Assembly: GCF_030144325.1 (NCBI RefSeq)
Contig: NZ_CP126307.1
Location: forward strand, 3,738,501-3,802,500
DNA from: Bosea vestrisii
GTDB lineage: Bacteria > Pseudomonadota > Alphaproteobacteria > Rhizobiales > Beijerinckiaceae
Length of the DNA stretch: 64,000 nucleotides
Direction of reading: 5' to 3'
Shown here: positions 35,010-43,794 of the stretch, piece after piece
Numbering within the stretch: the first letter of the stretch is position 1
Layout of the letters: each line of letters starts with the position of its first letter
Translations under genes and position numbers: made by a program
Notes under the pieces: model-generated
Database searches by the model: none
What the model saw: only the letters and a program-made list of their open reading frames with translations
Told to the model about the DNA's origin: nothing

Positions 35010-36314
35010 ATGCCGATCAGCCGCAACCTGCTGCCGCCAGCCGCCCGATTTGGCGGGCGGGTTCCGGCAACCGTCTTCACGGCGGTTTTCCTCGCCGGTT
35101 GCGCCGGCGATGTGAAGGGCGTTCTAACGCCCGTCACCAGCACAGTGCCCGGCACCAGCAAGGTCACCATGCTGGTGGCGACGACGCGCGCCGCCGATCC
35201 CGATGCCGGTGTGCTGTTCTCCGGTGAGCGCGGCAAACCGTCCTATGTCGAGATGACGATCTCGCTGCCGCCCGATGCGCGCCGCAAGATCGGCGAAGTG
35301 CAGTGGCCGAGCCGGCTGCCGGGCAATCCCGAGACCGATTTCGTCACCCTCAAGGTCGACAAGCTCGACGCTAAGACCGGGCTGGCGCGCCTGCACGAGC
35401 GTGTCTCGCGCGTGCCGAAGCGCCGCGTCATGGTGTTCGTCCACGGCTTCAACAACCGCTTCGAGGATGCGGTCTACCGCTTCGCCCAGATCGTCCACGA
35501 TTCCGATGCCGATGTCGTGCCGGTGCTGTTCACCTGGCCCTCGCGCGGCTCGCTCTTCGCCTATGGCTATGATCGCGAGAGTGCGACCTATTCTCGTAAC
35601 GCGCTCGAGAGCCTGCTGCAGAACCTCGCGCGCGATCCGGCCGTCGGCGAGGTCTCGCTGCTCGCCCATTCGATGGGCAACTGGGTTGCGTTGGAGTCAT
35701 TGACCCAGATGGCTGTGCGCAATCGCGGCATCCCGCCGAAGATCGCCAATGTCATGCTCGCCTCGCCCGACGTCGACGCTGACGTCTTCCGCACCCAGAT
35801 CGCGGAGATGACGGGGCGACGGCCGAAATTCACCCTCTTCGTCTCGCAGGACGACCGCGCGCTCGCGGTCTCGCGTCGGGTCTGGGGTGGCAAGGATCGC
35901 CTCGGCGCCGTCGACCCTGATGTCGAGCCCTATAAGAGCGAGTTCGAGGCGGACAAGATCACGGTCCTCAACCTTACCAAGCTACGCACCGGCGACCAGC
36001 TCAACCATGGCAAGTTCGCCGAGAGCCCGGAAGTGGTGAAACTCATCGGCACCCGACTCGTCGACGGCCAGCCCATCACCGATTCCCGCATCGGTCTCGG
36101 CGACCGGCTGATCGAGGTCACCGGCAGCGCCGCGGCAGCGGTCGGCACCGCTGCCGGCATCGTCGTGTCAGCCCCGGTTGCAGTGATCGACTCGCAGGCC
36201 CGTCGCAATCTCGGCGACAGGTTCGAGCATCTCGGCAATAACCTGCACGATACTGGTGCCGCCGTTGGCGACACGGTGACGACCCCGTTCCAGAATCCCG
36301 GCAGGCAGCCCTGA
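35010..36314 (+). CDS. Alpha/beta-hydrolase lipoprotein (DUF900-like)
   Basis: 434 residues from ATG 35010 (GTG 35007 directly before it). A lipobox FLAGC ends the signal peptide near residue 32, so the protein is probably lipidated. The hydrolase domain has the strand-turn MVFVHGFNNRFEDAVYRFAQ, the nucleophile elbow AHSMGNW and later ASPDVDADVF and DRALAVSRRVWGG, the pattern of DUF900 esterase-like proteins. The last ~80 residues are alanine/valine-rich and may contact membrane. Substrate unknown. Converges on tonB with nine bases between stops. Confidence 0.87.
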   Translation: MPISRNLLPPAARFGGRVPATVFTAVFLAGCAGDVKGVLTPVTSTVPGTSKVTMLVATTRAADPDAGVLFSGERGKPSYVEMTISLPPDARRKIGEVQWPSRLPGNPETDFVTLKVDKLDAKTGLARLHERVSRVPKRRVMVFVHGFNNRFEDAVYRFAQIVHDSDADVVPVLFTWPSRGSLFAYGYDRESATYSRNALESLLQNLARDPAVGEVSLLAHSMGNWVALESLTQMAVRNRGIPPKIANVMLASPDVDADVFRTQIAEMTGRRPKFTLFVSQDDRALAVSRRVWGGKDRLGAVDPDVEPYKSEFEADKITVLNLTKLRTGDQLNHGKFAESPEVVKLIGTRLVDGQPITDSRIGLGDRLIEVTGSAAAAVGTAAGIVVSAPVAVIDSQARRNLGDRFEHLGNNLHDTGAAVGDTVTTPFQNPGRQP

Positions 36315-36323
36315 GCTGCTGTC

Positions 36324-37190
36324 TTACCTGCTGAAGCGGATCGGCACCGAGAGCGAGATCGCCCCGCCTCCGCCGACACCTGCCGGCGGCGCCGGAACCG
36401 GGCTGGCGCGGCGGATCATCGCCGCCGCCTCGGCGTCCAGCGCGGAATCGCCGGACGAGCCGACAACGCGCGAGGATAGTACATTGCCGCTGCGGTCGAT
36501 CGCGAAGGCGACCTGGACCGTACCCGGGCTCGCGCCGGACGGGAAGCGCTTGTAGCGGTTGAGATGAGCGATCAGCGAGCCGCGCCAGGAGGCGGTCGAG
36601 ACCGTCGGCTGGCTGGCCGTGCCCTGCGCCGCGCTGCTCGGGGCGGCGGCGCGCTGCTCGGAGGGCTTCGGCGCCACCGCCTCCTTAGCCCGCTGCTCGA
36701 CAGGCTTGCGCTCGACGACCTTGGGCTTCGGCTTGGGCCTGTCCTTCTTCTCGACGATCTTCGGCTTCGATTCCGGCTTCTTCTCCACCGGCTTCAACTC
36801 GGGCGGAGGCGGCAGCAGCACGGCGTCGAGCTTCGGGATCTGCGGCAGCTCGGGTAGCTTGATCTCCGGCTGCTCGACCGGTGTCGGCTCGGGAAGCGTT
36901 TCCGGCTCGGGCTCGGGCGGAGGAGGCTCCTGCTTGACCGGCTCGGGCGGCGGCTCCGGTTCGGCCCGCTCCTGCGCGACCGGCAACTCCTCCGGCGGCG
37001 CTTCGGGCGCGACCGAGAGTGCGGCGAGCTCGATCATCACAGCCGGTTGCGGCGCGCCGGCTGCGGCTTCCGTCGGCCGCCAGTTTACGCCGACCCAGGC
37101 GAGCCCGCCATGAAGGGAAGCGACAGTCAGTGCCGCTGCACCCCAGCGCAGGGCAGCGAGCCAGCGGCGATCGGGAGCAGGCGTGATCAC
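36324..37190 (-). CDS. tonB: TonB energy transducer
   Basis: 288 residues. N-terminal membrane anchor (ALTVASLHGGLAWVGVNW), a long proline/glutamate then proline/lysine linker (residues 65-165) that spans the periplasm, and a C-terminal TonB domain (AHLNRYKRFPSGASPGTV, AFAIDRSGNVLSSRVVGSSG). It couples proton-motive force from ExbB-ExbD to outer-membrane receptors for iron complexes or other ligands. Its start overlaps the exbD stop by four bases. No TonB-dependent receptor is in the window. Confidence 0.93.
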   Translation of the reverse strand: MITPAPDRRWLAALRWGAAALTVASLHGGLAWVGVNWRPTEAAAGAPQPAVMIELAALSVAPEAPPEELPVAQERAEPEPPPEPVKQEPPPPEPEPETLPEPTPVEQPEIKLPELPQIPKLDAVLLPPPPELKPVEKKPESKPKIVEKKDRPKPKPKVVERKPVEQRAKEAVAPKPSEQRAAAPSSAAQGTASQPTVSTASWRGSLIAHLNRYKRFPSGASPGTVQVAFAIDRSGNVLSSRVVGSSGDSALDAEAAAMIRRASPVPAPPAGVGGGGAISLSVPIRFSR

Positions 37191-37639
37191 GGCTTGCCCG
37201 CTCCCTGAGCGGCGCCCTGGCCGGTATCCTCGAGCCCGACCAGCGCGATCTTGAGATAGCCGGCCTGGCGCAGCTTGTTCATCACCTCCATCAGCTCGCG
37301 ATAGGCCACCGCCCCGTCGGCGCGCAGGAAGACGCGCTGCTCGCGGTCATGGCTGGTCTGCTGGTCTAGCACCGCCTGCAATTGCTCGCGCGGCACGGTG
37401 TCGTTGCCAAGTGCGAGCGAGAGGTCCTGCTTGACGGTCAGGAAGATCGGCTTGTCGGGCCGCGGCTGTGTCTGCGCGTTCGAGACCGGCAGATCGACTG
37501 CGACGTCGACCGTCGAGAGCGGCGCCGCGACCATGAAGATGATCAGCAGCACCAGGATCACGTCGATGAACGGCGTGACATTGATCTCGCTGACTTCGCC
37601 GAGATCGCCGTCCTGCGGCTCCTTGAGCGAGACGGCCAT
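37187..37639 (-). CDS. exbD: ExbD proton-channel subunit
   Basis: 150 residues. The single membrane helix FIDVILVLLIIFMVAAPL contains the functional aspartate. The periplasmic domain follows (VAVDLPVSNAQTQP, VFLRADGAVAYRELMEVMNK). It forms the proton-driven motor with ExbB. Three bases downstream of exbB and coupled to tonB. Confidence 0.95.
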   Translation of the reverse strand: MAVSLKEPQDGDLGEVSEINVTPFIDVILVLLIIFMVAAPLSTVDVAVDLPVSNAQTQPRPDKPIFLTVKQDLSLALGNDTVPREQLQAVLDQQTSHDREQRVFLRADGAVAYRELMEVMNKLRQAGYLKIALVGLEDTGQGAAQGAGKP

Positions 37640-37642
37640 TGC

Positions 37643-38686
37643 TTACTCCGCCGGAACGCGCGGCATCGCTGCCGGTTGAGGCACAGCATGCAGGTTGGCG
37701 CGGACCTGTTGCGCCGCCTGGCGGCGTGCCCGTTCGAGATCGCGCGAGAGATGGCGCAGCACTTCGCCTGAAGCGTCCGAGAGTGTGGCGCGGTAGCCGG
37801 CGATGGCGCGGGCGAAGACGTTGTAGATGATCACCGCGGGAATCGCGGCGACGAGGCCGATCGCGGTTGCGAGTAGCGCCTCGGCAATGCCCGGCGCGAC
37901 CACGGCGAGGTTGGTCGTCTTCGACTGGCTGATGCCGATGAACGAGTTCATGATCCCCCAGACCGTGCCGAACAGTCCGACAAAGGGGGCAGTCGAGCCG
38001 ATGGTGGCGAGCAGGCCGGTACCGCGTGCCATCGAACGGCCCGCACGCGCCTCTATCCGCGACAGAGCGATCGCCGCACGCTCCTTGATGCCGTCCTCAC
38101 CGAGATCGCCGGAGCGCTCGCGCTCGCTCTGGGTGGCCCCGACCAGTTCAGCCACGGTGCCGCGCGCCCGGCCCGTGCGCCCGGTGATCGCCTGCGCCGC
38201 TTCGTCCAGGCTCGCGGCTTCCTCCAGCCGGCGCACGGCCCGCTGCGCCCGTGTCTTGGCAGCGGCGAGCTCGAGCACCTTGGCGAGCCAGATCGTCCAG
38301 GTCACCAGCGAGGCGAAGGCGAGGCCAAGCATCACCGCCTTCACGACGATGTCTGCGGCCATGAACATGCCCCAGGGCGACAAATCGTGCGGCAAGGTTG
38401 CCTGGGCCGTCACGGGGGTAGGTATCGGATTGGGCGTCGGGGCCGGGATGGTCGCAGGGAGAGCAGTCGGCGCCGGGACGGCCGGGGCGATCTGGCCAAT
38501 GGGGGCCGGAGCCCCCGGCGCGGCGGCGCTCGGCGCCGGTACAGCTCCGCCATGGGCGCCGGAAGGACTCTGCTGGGGAGCGGGCGTGGCTTCGGTCGGC
38601 GCGGTCTGGGCAAGGCCGATGGAGCTGGTCATCGGGGTGGCGGCGAGGCTCGCCGCGAACAGGATTGTACCGATCAAACGCTGCAT
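37643..38686 (-). CDS. exbB: ExbB proton-channel subunit
   Basis: 347 residues. A signal-like N-terminus and a long proline/alanine-rich periplasmic stretch (residues 25-95) precede three membrane helices of the MotA/ExbB type: MAADIVVKAVMLGLAFASLV, LLATIGSTAPFVGLFGTVWG and ATAIGLVAAIPAVIIYNVFA. This extended N-terminus is common in alphaproteobacterial ExbB. First gene of exbB-exbD-tonB. Confidence 0.93.
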   Translation of the reverse strand: MQRLIGTILFAASLAATPMTSSIGLAQTAPTEATPAPQQSPSGAHGGAVPAPSAAAPGAPAPIGQIAPAVPAPTALPATIPAPTPNPIPTPVTAQATLPHDLSPWGMFMAADIVVKAVMLGLAFASLVTWTIWLAKVLELAAAKTRAQRAVRRLEEAASLDEAAQAITGRTGRARGTVAELVGATQSERERSGDLGEDGIKERAAIALSRIEARAGRSMARGTGLLATIGSTAPFVGLFGTVWGIMNSFIGISQSKTTNLAVVAPGIAEALLATAIGLVAAIPAVIIYNVFARAIAGYRATLSDASGEVLRHLSRDLERARRQAAQQVRANLHAVPQPAAMPRVPAE

Positions 38687-38820
38687 CGACTCTGGTCCAC
38701 GGTCTTGCGACGCCCCTCACTGGCGGGAGCGCTTTCAGGGCGAGGCCGGCCTCAATGGGAGCGTCCTCGGGCGATCGCGGAGTGCCGGCCCGGAAAGGAC
38801 GGCGTCGAAGGCGACCGTCC

Positions 38821-38885
38821 CCAGCAGTTAAACCAGAGCGAATTGGTTAGCAAATACAATAGTTTACACGTATTCTAAAGTAACG
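38821..38885 (-). promoter_or_regulatory. AT-rich promoter region of exbB, possible iron-control half-site
   Basis: An AT-rich patch, about 150 bases upstream of exbB, stands out from the GC-rich background. Read on the minus strand it contains TTTAGAA, one arm of the Irr iron-control element of Rhizobiales (TTTAGAA-N3-TTCTAAA); the second arm is not evident. Iron control of tonB-exbBD is expected, but the site is weak. Confidence 0.35.
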
Positions 38886-38951
38886 CGCCCGCTGCTTTCT
38901 GTCCGGAACAGTTCAAGTATTCCGGGGGCTTCGCCCGGTCACAGGGTCGCT

Positions 38952-40364
38952 TCACCTTCGCGCGAGCACCGTGCCGGGATTGAGGATGCCGAGCGGATCG
39001 AAGGCCTGCTTGACTGCCTTCATGAGCTCCAGCGCCTCCGGCTGGGCCGACTGCAACAGTGCGGTGGTGAGGCTACGGCCGATGCCGTGCTCGGCTGTGA
39101 TGCTGCCATCGAAATCGCGGATGATCGCGAAGACTTGCTCGTTGACGGCCGGGGCGAGATCCGCGCGCCGCTCCGCCGGCATCTCCCGTGGAAACAGCAG
39201 GATGACATGGATGTTGCCGTCGCCGACATGGCCGACAAAGAGCGTTCTGGCCTTCGGGAAGCGCTCGGCCGCCATTGCCTCGACGGCTGCGATGAAGGCC
39301 GGCACGTCGGCGACCGCAACGCTGGTGTCATGCGAGACGATCGGGCCAGCACGGCGGTTCGCCTCCGCGACGGCGAAGCGCAGATGCCAGATCGCCTTGG
39401 CCTGCGCCTCGCTCTGCGCGATGGCCGCGTCCTGCAACACGCCCTGCTCCAGTGCCGCCGCGAGAGTCTCGGTCAGCAACTCGGCAACCCGCCCGGCCGG
39501 GTCGCTATCGGCGAGCTCGATGAAGACATACCAGCTGTGCCGCCGTTCGAGAGGAAGGGAGGTGCCGGGCACGAGGTCGAGGGTGAGCCCCATCTCGGCG
39601 TTGCACATCAGTTCGAAGCTGGAGATGCGCTCGCCCGCCGATTGCTTCAGCACGGACAGCAGCTTCAGCGCGGCCGATGGGCTGTCGAGGCCGCACAGCG
39701 CCGTTGCGCTGACCCGTGGCCTTGGGAAAAGCCTGAAGGTCGCTGCCGTCACGATTGCAAGCGTGCCTTCCGAGCCGATCACGAGTTCCTTCAGCGCATA
39801 GCCGGCATTGTCCTTGCGCAGCGGCTTCAGGCCCTCGATCACGGCACCGTCGGCCCGGACATATTCGAGACCGAGCACGAGAGCGCGTGTGGTGCCGTAG
39901 CGGATGACGTTGATGCCGCCCGCATTGGTCGAGACCACGCCGCCGATCTGGCAGGAGCCCTCGCTGCCCAGGCTGAGCGGGAAGAGCCGGTCCTTGGCCG
40001 CGGCGGCCTGCTGGACATCGGCGAGGATGCAGCCGGCCTCGGCGGTCAGCGTGTCGCCCTCGACATCGACCGCCCTGATCCGGTTGAGGCGCACCAGCGA
40101 GAGCACGACCGCCTTGCCCGAGCCATCCGGAGTCGCCCCGCCCGAGAGCCCGGTGTTGCCGCCCTGAGGCACCACTGGTGTGCGGGTCGCCGTGGCCCAG
40201 CGCAGGATGGTCGAGACCTCTTCCACTGTGCGGGGACGCAGCAGCGCGAGCGCCGCGCCGCGATGCTTGCCGCGCCAGTCGGTCAGATGCGGTGCCAGCG
40301 CCTGCGGGTCGGTGACGATGGCGGCCGGATCGAGCCCGGCGCGCAGGTCGTCGAGCGCAGCCAT
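38952..40364 (-). CDS. FAD-linked oxidase, D-2-hydroxyacid dehydrogenase type (GlcD-like)
   Basis: 470 residues from ATG 40364 (MAALDDLRAGLDPAAIV); the longer frame upstream is overlap with the SDR. The FAD-binding PCMH domain has VVPQGGNTGLSGGATPDG and GSEGSCQIGGVVSTNAGG. The C-terminal domain has the metal-site phrases FVGHVGDGNIHVILLF and SITAEHGIGRS. This layout fits D-lactate, D-2-hydroxyglutarate and glycolate dehydrogenases. As last gene of the sugar-acid operon it may oxidise a 2-hydroxy acid produced by the lyase step. Confidence 0.9.
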   Translation of the reverse strand: MAALDDLRAGLDPAAIVTDPQALAPHLTDWRGKHRGAALALLRPRTVEEVSTILRWATATRTPVVPQGGNTGLSGGATPDGSGKAVVLSLVRLNRIRAVDVEGDTLTAEAGCILADVQQAAAAKDRLFPLSLGSEGSCQIGGVVSTNAGGINVIRYGTTRALVLGLEYVRADGAVIEGLKPLRKDNAGYALKELVIGSEGTLAIVTAATFRLFPRPRVSATALCGLDSPSAALKLLSVLKQSAGERISSFELMCNAEMGLTLDLVPGTSLPLERRHSWYVFIELADSDPAGRVAELLTETLAAALEQGVLQDAAIAQSEAQAKAIWHLRFAVAEANRRAGPIVSHDTSVAVADVPAFIAAVEAMAAERFPKARTLFVGHVGDGNIHVILLFPREMPAERRADLAPAVNEQVFAIIRDFDGSITAEHGIGRSLTTALLQSAQPEALELMKAVKQAFDPLGILNPGTVLARR

Positions 40365-41134
40365 CCTCTCCAGACCGTGCCGGCATCGACGATGAAATTC
40401 TGGCCGGCGCACATGCGCGAGACGTCGGAGCAGAGGAACAGCACCATCTGCGCGATGTCTTCCGGCAGGATATCGCCCTTCAGCGCCTGTGCGGCCTGGT
40501 TGGCCGCGCCCTTCTCTGGCGTCCACCAATTGGTGCGCTGGCGCTCGGTCATCACCCAGCCGGGCGTGACGCAATTGACCCTGATGCCATCCGGCCCGAG
40601 CGCCCGCGCCAGCGAGCGGGTGAAGCCGATCACCGCCGATTTCGCAGTGGTGTAGGCGATCATGTGCGGCGAGCCTTTCATCCACGAGGTCGAGGACAGG
40701 TTGACGAGCGCGCCGCCGCCGAGGCCGCGCATGTCCGGCGCCAGCGCCTGCGCTACGAACATCATCGGCCGGAGGTTCACGGCGAGGCGATCGTCCCAGT
40801 ACTCCGGCGTCACCGCATCGAAATCGTGGCGCTCGTCATGGCCGGCATTGTTGACGCCGATGGCGAAGGGGCCGTGCAGCGCGCGCGCCGCCGCGATCGC
40901 CGCTTGCGTGGCCGGGATGTCGCGTAGATCGACATGATGGAACGAGATAGAGCCGCCGGCGGCCGAAAGCTCGGACGCGAGCTGCTCGCCGCGCTCAGCA
41001 TCGATGTCGAGGAAGGCGACCTTGGCGCCCTGCCGCGCCAGCGCCTCGACAATGGCGCGGCCGATGCCGTCAGCGCCGCCGGTGACCAATGCCGCCTTGC
41101 CGGCGAGATCGGGATAGCTGGCCTCGATCCTCAC
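40283..41134 (-). CDS. SDR-family sugar (acid) dehydrogenase
   Basis: 283 residues from a GTG at 41134 that overlaps the IclR-SMP30 stop (GTGA). Cofactor motif TGGADGIGRAI, then NNAGHDERHDF, catalytic LSSTSWMKGSPHMIAYTTAK with Ser-Tyr-Lys, and C-terminal AGQNFIVDAGTV. The stop lies 82 bases inside the FAD oxidase gene, giving an implausible tail after VDAGTV; a lost stop or indel near 40380 may explain it. Expected to oxidise an aldose or reduce a keto-acid with NAD(P) in the pathway encoded by the operon. Confidence 0.87.
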   Translation of the reverse strand: MRIEASYPDLAGKAALVTGGADGIGRAIVEALARQGAKVAFLDIDAERGEQLASELSAAGGSISFHHVDLRDIPATQAAIAAARALHGPFAIGVNNAGHDERHDFDAVTPEYWDDRLAVNLRPMMFVAQALAPDMRGLGGGALVNLSSTSWMKGSPHMIAYTTAKSAVIGFTRSLARALGPDGIRVNCVTPGWVMTERQRTNWWTPEKGAANQAAQALKGDILPEDIAQMVLFLCSDVSRMCAGQNFIVDAGTVWRGWLRSTTCAPGSIRPPSSPTRRRWHRI

Positions 41135-42870
41135 CCGCCGAACTCCGGCGCGGGCAGGCCGGGCACATCGACCGGCAAGGTGAAGAGGCCGCCCGAGAAC
41201 GGCGCCTCGGCCAGCATCCGCGAGGGCAGGCGGATGCGCGCCGTGGTGATGAACAGCGTCTTCAGGTCGGGGCCGCCGAAGGCGAGGCTGGTCGGGCGGG
41301 GCACCGGCAGCCAGACCTCGCGATCGAGCCGGCCGTCCGGGGCATAGCGGTGCAGGCACCAGCCATCCCAGATCGCGCACCAGACGAAGCCCTCGGCATC
41401 GACTGCGAGCCCGTCCGGCCGGCCGGCGACCTCGGCGAAGACGCGGCGATTGGCGAGCGTCCCGGCCTTGGCCTCGAACTCATAGGCGTAGATGCGACTA
41501 TGGGCGGAATCGACGAAGTAAAAGGTTCGGCCGTCCGGGCTCCAGTCGAGCCCGTTGGCGACGGTGAGCCCGCTCTCCTGGCGCTGCCAGGAAAGGTCCG
41601 GCGCGATCGCATAGAGTGAGCCGGAGGCGCGGCTGGCGTCGAGCCGCATCGTCCCGGCCCAGAGTCGGCCCTGCCGGTCGCATTTGCCGTCGTTGAAGCG
41701 GTTGTCGGGGATGTCGGCTTCGGGATCGGCGAGCGGGGTCAGCCGGCCGCTGGCGAAATCGAAGGCCTCCAGCCCCTCCTGCGTCAGCACCACCAGCCCG
41801 CCGCCCCGGCGGCCGAGCACGGCGCTGACCAGGCGCGGCAGCGTCACCTCCTCGTTGTTGCCGGTCGCCGGGTCGAAGCGGTTGACCGAGGGCGCGAGGA
41901 TGTCGACCCAGTAGAGCCGCTGCTCGCCGGCCGACCAATAGGGCCCCTCGGCGAGATGGGCGCCCCAGGGCAGCACGCATTGGATGTTGGGGTCGACCGG
42001 GCGCGTCGAGCGCGGCGCCGGAGAAATGTTCATCTGCGTCGCGCCGACATTGCCGGAGATCTGCCGCGCTGCCGCCATCAGGTCGCGGCCGGTGGTGTGC
42101 AGCCGCTCGCGCGTCAGCCGCGAGGACGGGCCGAACACGCCGATCGCCGCGACGGCGCGGCCGGTATGGTCGAAGATCGGCGCGGCGACCGAGGCGACGC
42201 CGGCGACATGCTCCTCCTGCGAGACGGCATAGCCGCGGGCCCGGGTCAGCGCGAGGTCGGCGGCGAGTGCCTCCTCCTCGGTGATGGTCGTCTCGGTGAA
42301 GCACTCGAGCTTGAGACGGTCGACGAGGGCACGCTGTTCATGCGGCTGGACGAAGGCGAGCAGGGCCTTGCCGCCGGCCGTGCAATGCAGCGGCGCGCGC
42401 CGGCCGATCTCGATCCGGAAGCCATAGGGGCCGCCGCGGCTGCGCTGGTCGATATAGAGTACCTCGCCATTGTCGATGGCGCAGAGCGCCGCGGTTTCGC
42501 GCGTCTCTTCGGCGAGCCGGTCGAGCGCCGGCGCGCCTGCGCCGCGCAGGTCGAAGGATTCCCAGACGCGGTGGGCGAGCTCGAACAGGCGGTGGCCGAG
42601 CCTGTAGGTGTTGTCGCTTTCCTCGTGCCGGATCAGGCGGAAGGTCAGAAGCGTGTTGAGCATGCGCGCCAGCGTGCCCTTGGGCAGGCCGGTCGCGACC
42701 TGCAGGTCTCGGAACCGCGGCGGCGCCGAAGCCTCGCCGATCACGTCGAGCAGATAGAGGCCCTTGGCGAGGGCGGCAGCACCGGTCGGGACGTCGCGCT
42801 CGTCCGGCGTCAGGACGCGCGCTTCACCCGCGCCTGCGCCGCCTCGCCGATCATGCGCTCGAAGGTCCAT
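41131..42870 (-). CDS. IclR regulator fused to SMP-30/aldonolactonase
   Basis: One uninterrupted frame of 579 residues. Residues ~25-95 are an IclR winged helix (FRDLQVATGLPKGTLARML, DNTYRLGHRLFELA), and ~100-275 the IclR effector domain (RRAPLHCTAGGKALLAF, VAAPIFDHTGRAVAAIGVFG). From about residue 280 an SMP-30 beta-propeller follows, with likely metal ligands Glu308 (HLAEGPYW), an Asn in VANGLDWS and an Asp in RPDGLAVD. So a sensor of the pathway intermediate is joined to the lactonase that consumes such intermediates. An internal ATG at 42033 would give a free 300-aa lactonase but has no clear ribosome site. The first ~20 residues overlap the epimerase gene end. Confidence 0.9.
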   Translation of the reverse strand: MDLRAHDRRGGAGAGEARVLTPDERDVPTGAAALAKGLYLLDVIGEASAPPRFRDLQVATGLPKGTLARMLNTLLTFRLIRHEESDNTYRLGHRLFELAHRVWESFDLRGAGAPALDRLAEETRETAALCAIDNGEVLYIDQRSRGGPYGFRIEIGRRAPLHCTAGGKALLAFVQPHEQRALVDRLKLECFTETTITEEEALAADLALTRARGYAVSQEEHVAGVASVAAPIFDHTGRAVAAIGVFGPSSRLTRERLHTTGRDLMAAARQISGNVGATQMNISPAPRSTRPVDPNIQCVLPWGAHLAEGPYWSAGEQRLYWVDILAPSVNRFDPATGNNEEVTLPRLVSAVLGRRGGGLVVLTQEGLEAFDFASGRLTPLADPEADIPDNRFNDGKCDRQGRLWAGTMRLDASRASGSLYAIAPDLSWQRQESGLTVANGLDWSPDGRTFYFVDSAHSRIYAYEFEAKAGTLANRRVFAEVAGRPDGLAVDAEGFVWCAIWDGWCLHRYAPDGRLDREVWLPVPRPTSLAFGGPDLKTLFITTARIRLPSRMLAEAPFSGGLFTLPVDVPGLPAPEFGG

Positions 42871-43794
42871 TGCGGCTCAAATCCCAGTTCGGTCCGGATC
42901 CTGGCGTTCGACGTCTCGTAGAAGACACCGGCGCCCGGCAGGTCGATGGTCTTCAACGGCAGTCCCGTCAACTCCGCCATCATCGGCAGCGCGGCGGCGA
43001 AGTCGACGGCTTCGGTCACGCCGAGATTATAGGTGCGACCGGCGGCGCGTTCGTCGGACAGCGCCAGCAGGATGCCGGCGACCATGTCGCGCGTATCGGT
43101 GATGTGCATGCGGAAGGGCCGGCCGGCCTCGTTGCGCGATAGCACCAGCGCCTCGCGCCCGTCATCGAGGGCACGCAGGGCCGCCACGGCGGCCGCATTG
43201 CCGAAGCCCTCCTGCTGGCGGATCTTCGGATGCAGGAAGAAGCGCGGGCCGGAGAAGAAGCTCCCGGGGTCGAGCAGCTCGCTCGCATCCTGCGTATGAG
43301 AGAACCGCAGGATCGTCGCAGGCACGCCACTGGTCCGCTCGTAGAAGCGCACCAGTTCCTCGCCGAGCAGCTTGCTCAGCCCATAGGGCGAGCGTGGCTT
43401 CAGCGGATGGTCCTCGTCGATCGGCTGATAGTCCGGCACGTTCTCCGGATAGACCTCGCCGGAGGAAGCGAAGACGAGCCGCTTCGGCTTCATCGCCGCG
43501 GCCTCTTCGAGCAGGACGCGCGTGCCCTCGACATTGGCGGTAAACAGCCTGTCGCGGTCGGCGGGCAGCCAGGACATGAAGGCGCCGAGATGCAGGATCG
43601 CGTCAGCGCCCTGCACGGCCTCCCCGCGCGGTGGCGCGATCGTCGAAGCCGCCGAGCACCTCGCGATAGGCGGGATGCTCGATACCGCTGGCGCGCAGGT
43701 CGAAGCCGGTGACTCGGTGGCCCGCTTCGAGCAATTGGCGGGCGACGCGCGAGCCGACGCGTCCGGCACTGCCGGTGACCAGGATCGCGCTCAC
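42810..43794 (-). CDS. NAD-dependent epimerase/dehydratase (uronate-dehydrogenase-like), apparent frameshift near 43624
   Basis: A GTG at 43794 (overlapping the ATPase gene stop as GTGA) begins SAILVTGSAGRVGSRVARQL, the NAD-binding Rossmann motif. That frame runs out after about 60 residues; the next frame picks up EAVQGADAILHLGAF and runs to 42810. Losing one C from the C4 run at 43622-43625 joins them to about 327 residues. The catalytic YxxxK is YGLSK, and FASSGEVYPEN supplies the active-site Ser region. Extended-SDR enzymes of this sort include uronate dehydrogenase, which would fit the lactonase and dehydratase genes of the operon. Confidence 0.83.
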
